DNA of 64,000 nucleotides from the NCBI RefSeq assembly GCF_015557635.1, contig NZ_JADNOP010000003.1:1-64000 (forward strand). Reading direction: 5' to 3'. Source of the DNA: Fusicatenibacter saccharivorans (GTDB lineage: Bacteria > Bacillota > Clostridia > Lachnospirales > Lachnospiraceae). Within the stretch, counting starts at the first letter, position 1; every line of letters begins with the position of its first letter. Made by a program: the position numbers and the translations under genes. The notes beneath the pieces are model-generated. The model did no database searches. It saw only the letters and a list, made by a program, of their open reading frames with translations, and had not been told where the DNA came from. Of the stretch, positions 57,866-64,000 are shown piece after piece.

Positions 57866-60814
57866 ATGGATGTTAAGAATTATAATAGAAATAGAAAGAA
57901 ACCTGTCAGGAAAAAAGGATTAAGAATAGTTGCTTTTCTTCTTCTCTTTATAGGAGTTGTTCTGGCTGTTTTCCGATATTATAAGTTTATGTCGAAATCT
58001 ATTTACGAGGAAAGTGTTTCTCATCTGACGGAAGTTCTTCATCAGTCTGATCAGATGCTGAGAGAACTGACAAATAAGAACCTGACTTACCTCCATATTT
58101 GGGGCGAGAATCTGCAGAATATTTCCGGTGAAGACGAGATCCGTGATTATATAAAGAAAGCGCAGGAAGATGCAGGCTTTTTGGAATTCTTTTTTCTATC
58201 ATCTGACGGTGACTACAAGATGGCGACAGGTGAAACCGGGTATCTTGGATTACAGGAAAATATTGAAGAGGATATCCGGCAGGGAAATGATGTGATAGCG
58301 AATGCAGCAGTTCCCGGAAAATCCCAGCTGCTTGTTTTTGCCACACCTAAGGCGCATGGAATTTATCAGGGATTTGAATATGATGCGATTGCCATTGCTT
58401 ATGAAAATTCTGATATCGTAGATGTACTGGATATTTCTGCTTTTGATGGAAATGCCCAGAGTTTTATTATTCATCCGGATGGTCGTGTTGTGATTGATCA
58501 TTCTTCCGAGTTATGGGGGAACGTGTATAATTTCTTCGGTTTTCTGAGTAGGTATTCTGATATGTCTGAAAAAGAGATCAATGTCCTTTTGGAGAAGTTT
58601 AAAGCGGGACGTACTGATGCGATGTTGCTGAATCTGGATGGAAGAAATTATTATCTGGTCTATGAAAAATCGGATATTCAGGACTGGATGTTTCTGGGAC
58701 TTGTCCAGGCTGATATTGTCAATGCCAGTATGAACAATCTGCAGTTTACCACGATGCTTCTTGTTGGAGCTGTTGTACTTTGCATTGCTGCCTTTTTTAT
58801 CAGTCTTATTATCCAGAAAAACAGGAAAAATCTCAGAAGAAAGGATGTGGAGATCCGGTACCGTGATGAGCTGTTTCAAAAGCTTTCCATGAATGTGGAT
58901 GACGTTTTCCTGATGCTGGATGCCCAAACATATCAGACGGATTACGTCAGCCCTAATGCGGAAAAACTGCTGGGTATTACAGTAGAACAGATTCGCAAGG
59001 ATATTCGTGTTTTAAGAAAACTGCACCCTGCAGATTCTGAAGACTCGCAGAAGAATCATCTGAAAGAAATTCCGGTTCATGAACAGCAGGAGTGGGATTG
59101 TGAATTTATACATCGGAAGACAGGGGAAAGGCGCTGGTTTCATAATATTGCAATGGGAAGTGAGGTAAACGGGGAAAAGAAATATATTCTGGTTATGTCA
59201 GACCGTACCTCTGACCGGAAAATGAACCAGGCTCTTTCTGAGGCAGTCCATGCGGCAGAGACTGCAAATAGGGCGAAGAGTATTTTTCTTTCCAATATGT
59301 CTCATGATATCCGGACACCAATGAATGCGATTATTGGATTTACAACATTGGCTGCAAGTAATATTGATGACAAAAAAAGGGTTCAGGATTATCTGGGCAA
59401 AATTCTTTCTTCCAGTAAGCATCTGCTTTCACTGATCAATGATATATTGGATATGAGCCGGATTGAGAGCGGAAAGATCCATCTGGAAGAAACAGAAGTC
59501 TGTCTGTCGGATGTGCTTCATGATCTGAAGACGATCATCAGTGGACAGATTCATGCGAAGCAGCTGGAGCTTTATATGGATGCCATGGATGTTACGAATG
59601 AGGATGTCTATTGTGACAAACTGCGGCTGAACCAGATACTGCTGAATCTTTTGTCAAATGCGGTTAAGTTTACTCCGGCAGGCGGAACCGTTTCTGTCCG
59701 TCTCAGACAGTACCCGGGAAAAGTAAAAGGCAGCGAACTGTATGAATTTCGGGTAAAGGATAACGGAATTGGAATGAGTCAGGAATTTGTACAGAAGATC
59801 TTTTCTCCTTTTGAGCGGGAGCGGACTTCTACAGTCAGCAGGACTCAGGGTACGGGACTTGGAATGGCCATTACCAAGAACATCGTGGATATGATGGGCG
59901 GTACTATTGAGGTTCAGACAGAGCAGGACAAAGGCACCGAGTTTATAGTCCGTCTGCCATTTCGGACTCAGCCTGAGCATCATCGCATAGAGAAGATTTC
60001 GGAACTAGAGGGTCTTAAGGCATTGGTTGTAGACGATGACTTTAACACCTGTGACAGTGTAACAAAGATGCTTGTAAAGGTTGGAATGCGTTCGGAATGG
60101 ACAGTCTCGGGTAAAGAGGCTGTTCTCCGTGCACGACAGTCAATGGAGCTGGGGGATGCATTTCATGCTTATATCATTGATTGGCGTCTGCCGGATATGA
60201 ATGGAATTGAAGTTACACGTCAGATCCGCAGTCTTGATGACAATACGCCGATCATTATTCTGACGGCATACGACTGGTCAGATATCGAAACAGAAGCCAG
60301 AACTGCAGGAGTGACTGCATTCTGCGCGAAACCTCTGTTTATGTCAGATATCAGAGAGACTCTGATGGCTGCCATCGGTCAGAAACAGGCCCAGGCAGAG
60401 GATAAGATTCTTCCGGCAGCAGATTTAGATTTCAGAGGCAGGCGTATACTTCTTGTGGAAGATAATGAACTGAACAGTGAAATTGCAGTGGAAATTCTGA
60501 AAGAATATGGATTCCTGGTTGATACAGCAGAAAATGGAGCAGAGGCAGTGGAGAAAATTAAAAATTCAATACCAGGGGATTATGATCTGGTACTGATGGA
60601 TGTGCAGATGCCTGTAATGAATGGATATGAGGCTACCAAGCAGATCCGTGCGCTTACTGATCCGGCACTGTCGGGAATTACCATTCTTGCCATGACTGCT
60701 AATGCTTTTGATGAGGACAGAAAGAAAGTTCTGGAATGCGGTATGGATGGATTCTTATCCAAGCCAATAATTATTGAAGAATTGATCGATACGTTACAAA
60801 AGAATCTGGATTAG
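57866..60814 (+). CDS. Hybrid sensor histidine kinase with two receiver domains
   Basis: 982 aa: a membrane helix (about 20-38), an extracellular Cache-like sensor, a second helix (about 293-315), and a PAS domain (about 340-450). HisKA follows with His480 in SNMSHDIRTPMNAIIGF, then HATPase with NAVKFTPAGG, DNGIGM and GTGLGMAI. Two receiver domains end the protein (ALVVDDDFNTC...DWRLPDMNG and ILLVEDNELNS...LMDVQMPVMNG). There is no DNA-binding or GGDEF output, so a separate partner must carry the signal. GAGGTGAG precedes ATG 57866, and the gene lies 5 nt after the lipoprotein gene. Confidence 0.9.
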   Translation: MDVKNYNRNRKKPVRKKGLRIVAFLLLFIGVVLAVFRYYKFMSKSIYEESVSHLTEVLHQSDQMLRELTNKNLTYLHIWGENLQNISGEDEIRDYIKKAQEDAGFLEFFFLSSDGDYKMATGETGYLGLQENIEEDIRQGNDVIANAAVPGKSQLLVFATPKAHGIYQGFEYDAIAIAYENSDIVDVLDISAFDGNAQSFIIHPDGRVVIDHSSELWGNVYNFFGFLSRYSDMSEKEINVLLEKFKAGRTDAMLLNLDGRNYYLVYEKSDIQDWMFLGLVQADIVNASMNNLQFTTMLLVGAVVLCIAAFFISLIIQKNRKNLRRKDVEIRYRDELFQKLSMNVDDVFLMLDAQTYQTDYVSPNAEKLLGITVEQIRKDIRVLRKLHPADSEDSQKNHLKEIPVHEQQEWDCEFIHRKTGERRWFHNIAMGSEVNGEKKYILVMSDRTSDRKMNQALSEAVHAAETANRAKSIFLSNMSHDIRTPMNAIIGFTTLAASNIDDKKRVQDYLGKILSSSKHLLSLINDILDMSRIESGKIHLEETEVCLSDVLHDLKTIISGQIHAKQLELYMDAMDVTNEDVYCDKLRLNQILLNLLSNAVKFTPAGGTVSVRLRQYPGKVKGSELYEFRVKDNGIGMSQEFVQKIFSPFERERTSTVSRTQGTGLGMAITKNIVDMMGGTIEVQTEQDKGTEFIVRLPFRTQPEHHRIEKISELEGLKALVVDDDFNTCDSVTKMLVKVGMRSEWTVSGKEAVLRARQSMELGDAFHAYIIDWRLPDMNGIEVTRQIRSLDDNTPIIILTAYDWSDIETEARTAGVTAFCAKPLFMSDIRETLMAAIGQKQAQAEDKILPAADLDFRGRRILLVEDNELNSEIAVEILKEYGFLVDTAENGAEAVEKIKNSIPGDYDLVLMDVQMPVMNGYEATKQIRALTDPALSGITILAMTANAFDEDRKKVLECGMDGFLSKPIIIEELIDTLQKNLD

Positions 60815-60819
60815 GTGCC

Positions 60820-61318
60820 TGGAACATCATAAAACCCACAAGGTAGAAGAGGGAAATGGAAATCAGGCAATCAGGAGCCTTCCAGGTGCATGGAAAAATT
60901 TTTACTGTAAAAAAAGGGATGAGTCTGGAAATGTAATCCATGTTTTATGTACGGTCCGTAGTATCAGCGATTCCAAGAGACGTGAAGAGGATCTTAACTT
61001 TGCTGCGGAAGCAGCAAAGCGGGAAGCCGAAATGAAAACAAGGTTTCTGACAACGATGAGTCATGATATCCGTACACCACTGAATGGTATTATCGGTATG
61101 GTAAATATGGGAAATCAGTACGCAGATGATCCACAGATGCAGCAGAAGATCAGAGAAAAGGTAATGGAATCCCTGAAATATCTGGTGTCTCTGGTAAATG
61201 ATGTGCTGGGTATGAATAAACTACAGAGCGGAGATTTGAAGGATTCTGTCGAATATTATGGACAATGCCATAAAATTCAGTCAGGCGGGTAGTGTGCTCA
61301 TGGTCGGGGTTAAGGAAG
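60820..61318 (+). pseudogene. Broken histidine kinase gene
   Basis: A frame without a start encodes the end of a PAS domain (WKNFYCKKRDESGNVIHVLCTVRSI), a linker helix and HisKA with TTMSHDIRTPLNGIIGMV. After SGDLKD it jumps to another frame, where the N-box NIMDNAIKFSQAGS of an ATPase domain follows. About 90 codons are thus deleted with a frameshift. The remaining 3' end is cut off by a transposase fragment near 61320. It was probably a second kinase of the same sensory module. Confidence 0.8.
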
Positions 61319-61319
61319 A

Positions 61320-61904
61320 GTTTCTGCCTTTAACTGTCACAAGATCAAAGTTTTTATGTGTCACGGATAATTCGGCAGCCAATTCGCTGACAATGTCGAT
61401 TTTAGAAATTGCCTTGTTATACAGCACAAAAGCATAATTCAAAACAATGCCGTTACAGGAAAGCATAACCGAAACTGCCTGATGCCCATAGTCCTGTTTG
61501 CCTTTCAAATGAGATTGATGAAAATACGCATCTTCAATCGGATGCAGAGCCCGTGACGAAGGCTTTGTCTTTGCAGCTATCATATCGTCAACAATACAGA
61601 AAACAGGTTTTCCGGTGAGGGCTGCTTCTGAATAAATAATCTCAATGACAGGCCGTTTTAATGTATCTGAAAGCAACGATTCATCCCACTTTCCAGAGTT
61701 GAGGAAATGGGCAATTGTAGTTCTATGGCAGGAACTGTTTTTGGCAAAATCCGTGGTTTTTCCATGGTATCCAGAAAGAAAGATGATAATCAGGATACTC
61801 ATAAGATGATTGATCATTCGATTAGAATACGATTTGCATAAATCTAATTTTTTAAACTGGTTGTATATGAATGCTGAATGATGTATAGTATTTGCAGGAG
61901 ACAC
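61320..61904 (-). pseudogene. Truncated DDE transposase (IS4/IS701-like)
   Basis: About 195 codons of the N-terminal part remain: a helical DNA-binding region (FAKNSSCHRTTIAHFLNSGKWDE) and the first catalytic Asp region (FCIVDDMIAAKTKPSS), then HLKGKQDYGHQAVSVML. The other acidic residues of the DDE triad are missing because the frame breaks off into the kinase pseudogene at about 61320. The start is GTG at 61904. The exact IS family is uncertain. Confidence 0.75.
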
Positions 61905-62069
61905 CTTCTTTCGTGAATGCTGTAAATGTTGGTTTGGTCACTTTCATTATACAACACAATCGAATTCAAGGTGTCTTTCTTTTATGCAAAATCACGAACT
62001 TGCTCATTTATAGTATAAAAATAAAATGCGTAGTAAGAATTCAAATAAAAATAAAAGGAGGCTATAACA

Positions 62070-62669
62070 ATGAGTAAAACAGAATGGACGAAAAAAATAA
62101 TAATCATTGTGATTGGTTCGATCATAGCAGCATATGGCATTACCCTTGCATTGTATGCGGGATTTGGAGGGGCAACCCTTGCTGTTTTGTGGCAGGGGAT
62201 TTCAAGGACATTTCATATAAGTATAGGCATGGCATCTCTGATTGTAGCCATAATTATGATTGTGTTCTCATTTTTCTATGACAGATCACAGATACATATT
62301 GGTACGATTATTTATCAGCTTGTGTATAGCCTCTGTGTTGATTTGTTTGCAAATGCACATGTGTACAGTACGCATTTGTGGGTGAATGCACTGATTATGT
62401 TGCTGGGAGTCATGCTTTTTGCAGTCGGAACAGGAGTTTATGCGGCAGCTTCACTGGGACGTGGTTCTTACGAGGCATTAACCTTTTCTCTTGCGGAAAA
62501 GAACGGCTGGCAGGTAAAAACAGTGCGGATGATACTGGATATTGTTATGGTACTTACCGGAGTTTTGCTGGGGGGAAAGTTTGGCATATGTACAATCGTA
62601 ACGATCATTATCTCAGGACCGGTTATTCAGTTTACAGCATCAAAAACTAAAAAGCTATTAAAAAAATAA
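62070..62669 (+). CDS. YczE/YitT-like membrane protein
   Basis: 199 aa with five hydrophobic helices, beginning IIIIVIGSIIAAYGITLALYAG and ending ICTIVTIIISGPVIQF, the COG2364 (YczE/YyaS) pattern. Family proteins are integral membrane proteins of unknown transport role. AAAGGAGG lies before the ATG, and the gene is intact although surrounded by pseudogenes. Confidence 0.75.
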   Translation: MSKTEWTKKIIIIVIGSIIAAYGITLALYAGFGGATLAVLWQGISRTFHISIGMASLIVAIIMIVFSFFYDRSQIHIGTIIYQLVYSLCVDLFANAHVYSTHLWVNALIMLLGVMLFAVGTGVYAAASLGRGSYEALTFSLAEKNGWQVKTVRMILDIVMVLTGVLLGGKFGICTIVTIIISGPVIQFTASKTKKLLKK

Positions 62670-62684
62670 AGATGTGGATTTGGT

Positions 62685-62826
62685 GAAAATCGTCACCGGC
62701 GGGAGTATCCAGAAGCAGTCCGACGCCTGATCTATACGACCAACACCATCGAAGGATTTAACCGCCAGCTCAGAAAAGTCACAAAATCAAAAACTGTATT
62801 TCCATCGGATGACAGCCTGCTTGACA
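62685..62826 (+). pseudogene. IS256-family transposase fragment
   Basis: A frame with no start encodes YPEAVRRLIYTTNTIEGFNR followed by QLRKVTKSKTVFPSDDSLL, the highly conserved C-terminal block of IS256 transposases including the catalytic Glu (TIEG). The sequence is lost on both sides. Transposition relic. Confidence 0.85.
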
Positions 62827-62942
62827 TGCCTGGAAATTGCATTATAATACAAACAAGGACAGAGTCCCCAAAACGGGCTCCGTCCTCGATAACTAATGAC
62901 ATATCTTATATCAGTTTTTTCTGCTTACATAAAACTTGAAAC

Positions 62943-63856
62943 CGTCTCAATTACCGCTCTGTAGATTACAGCACAATTAAAAACTTTGTTTTCAATGTTA
63001 CTAAGGATATCCGCATGACAGACATACCTACATGGAAACAGAAATTAGAACAGCAGTATATCAATCTTGCATTTGACCCTGCTGTAGCATTGAGTGATTT
63101 ATCGAAGAAGGAGGCCTCCTATTTGAAAAAGAAAAAAGATGAAGTAACTATCCGTTCCAGTGCAGCAGAATACCTGACCTATGTTGCCTCTGTTGGTGGT
63201 CAGCAGGATAGTATTGAGATGCGCTATGAGGAGGAGAATATATGGCTGACACAGAGGATGATGAGCACATTGTATGACGTTGGTTTGCCAACGATAAATG
63301 AACATAGCAATATAATCTTCAAATGATTATTGCGGTTGGATTCAAGGTTAATAATGAGCGAGCAGTACAGTTTCGCAAGTGGGCCAATGGCATCGTAAAG
63401 GACTACGCCATCAAAGGTTGAGTCATGGATGATGAACGCCTGAAAAATGGTGGCTCTGTGCTCACAGTAGAATATTTCGACCATTTGCTTGAGCAGATTC
63501 GAGAAATCCGTCTCTCAGAGCGTAGATTTTATCAGAAGATAACAGATATCTATGCTACAGCTCTTGATTATGACCGAACAGCGAAAACAACAAAGCAATT
63601 TTTTGCAAAAGTGCAGAACAAGATGCACTATGCAGTTCACGGACATACAGCAGCGGAGTTGATTTACGAGCGAGCCGATGCAGATAAGCCACACATGGGA
63701 TTAACTACATGGGCTGCAGCTCCGGAGGGCAAGACTGTAAAAAGTGATGTCAGCATTGCGAAGAATTATCTAACAGATAAGGAAATGTGTTCATTGGAGC
63801 GTATTGTATCTGCTTATTTGGATTTGGCAATGGAACGCTGCAGACATCAACCCTGA
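62943..63856 (+). pseudogene. RhuM-family gene with deletion and in-frame stop
   Basis: Frame one (through 63326) carries a 50-codon lead-in of unknown origin, then the RhuM N-terminus (VTIRSSAAEYLTYVASVG, EENIWLTQRMMSTLYDV). About 30 codons are missing before the next part, MIIAVGFKVNNERAVQFRKW (from 63323 in another frame). This stops at TGA 63419-63421, and the frame continues from ATG 63425 with DDERLKNGG to HGHTAAELIYERADADKPH. At 63838 it runs into foreign sequence. RhuM proteins are Fic-adjacent or virulence-linked with no settled role. Confidence 0.8.
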
Positions 63857-64000
63857 CGGGTGCAAAGATCAAAGAAATGGCAAAAGAAGGCTGTGATCTC
63901 AATGGAAACGGATATCCTTATCCATATGTGCTTCTGACCAAAGATGGAACCGATCTGGAGGACGAAAAAGAGTACACCGTTGTGATCTGTGGTTTCTTAA
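63838..64000 (+). pseudogene. Fragment of a second solute-binding/5'-nucleotidase C-terminal lipoprotein
   Basis: An open frame with no start (LTGAKIKEMAKEGCDLNG, then YPYPYVLLTKDGTDLEDEKEYTVVICG) resembles the C-terminal domain of the 56010 lipoprotein (MSGAELKEMIKNF..., DEDTFTVTC). It is joined directly to the RhuM remnant and runs to the window edge, so whether the 3' end is complete cannot be told. Confidence 0.65.

Overview
The window reads as chromosome of a gut Clostridia species of the Lachnospiraceae type (Blautia/Ruminococcus/Dorea-like). The evidence is YesMN/LplABC-type sugar uptake genes, a DUF4080 radical SAM protein, VanW, MutS2, YhaM and RlmD homologues of clostridial type, strong AGGAGG ribosome binding sites, and a c-di-GMP-I riboswitch. 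I ran no database search, so the taxon is an inference.

Layout. 1-5.2 kb: a flavin reductase, an aldo-keto reductase remnant, an MFS transporter divergent from a LysR regulator, and a PurF-like protein that has lost its glutaminase nucleophile. 5.2-18.2 kb: a carbohydrate block with a YesN response regulator, two ABC permeases, a lipoprotein solute-binding protein, a GH31 glycosidase, a YesM sensor kinase, a convergent second GH31 enzyme and its AraC regulator. Hairpin-rich repeats sit between these genes. 18.2-34.9 kb: housekeeping genes, namely a decayed acetyltransferase, tRNA-Phe, radical SAM, exonuclease, VanW, an AIR-synthase-like protein, TrmL, PncC, a two-component system, MutS2, an HtrA-like pseudoprotease, YhaM and RlmD.

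34.9-55.1 kb: a lower-GC integrative mobilizable element inserted in frame in the 3' end of rlmD. It carries TnpV, an HNH protein, a MOBQ-type relaxase with an RSF1010-like oriT, DnaC- and RepA-like replication proteins, a ParM/ParR pair, a two-component system with an ABC-2 exporter, a STAND/TPR protein, a GNAT toxin-antitoxin pair, a TOTE-type primase-helicase-PLD protein and a large serine recombinase. No conjugation ATPase or mating-channel gene is visible, so it should depend on a helper. The best candidate for an undescribed arrangement is its attachment logic. The core sits in the same codon phase in rlmD and in the recombinase gene, so insertion and excision should swap the C-terminal tails of the two proteins.

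55.1-64 kb: after the element, a c-di-GMP-I riboswitch with terminator precedes a lipoprotein that joins a solute-binding domain to a 5'-nucleotidase C-terminal-like domain, followed directly by a hybrid histidine kinase. The rest is decaying DNA: a broken kinase, truncated transposases, a YczE-like membrane protein, a RhuM pseudogene and a fragment of a second solute-binding/5'-nucleotidase protein at the edge.
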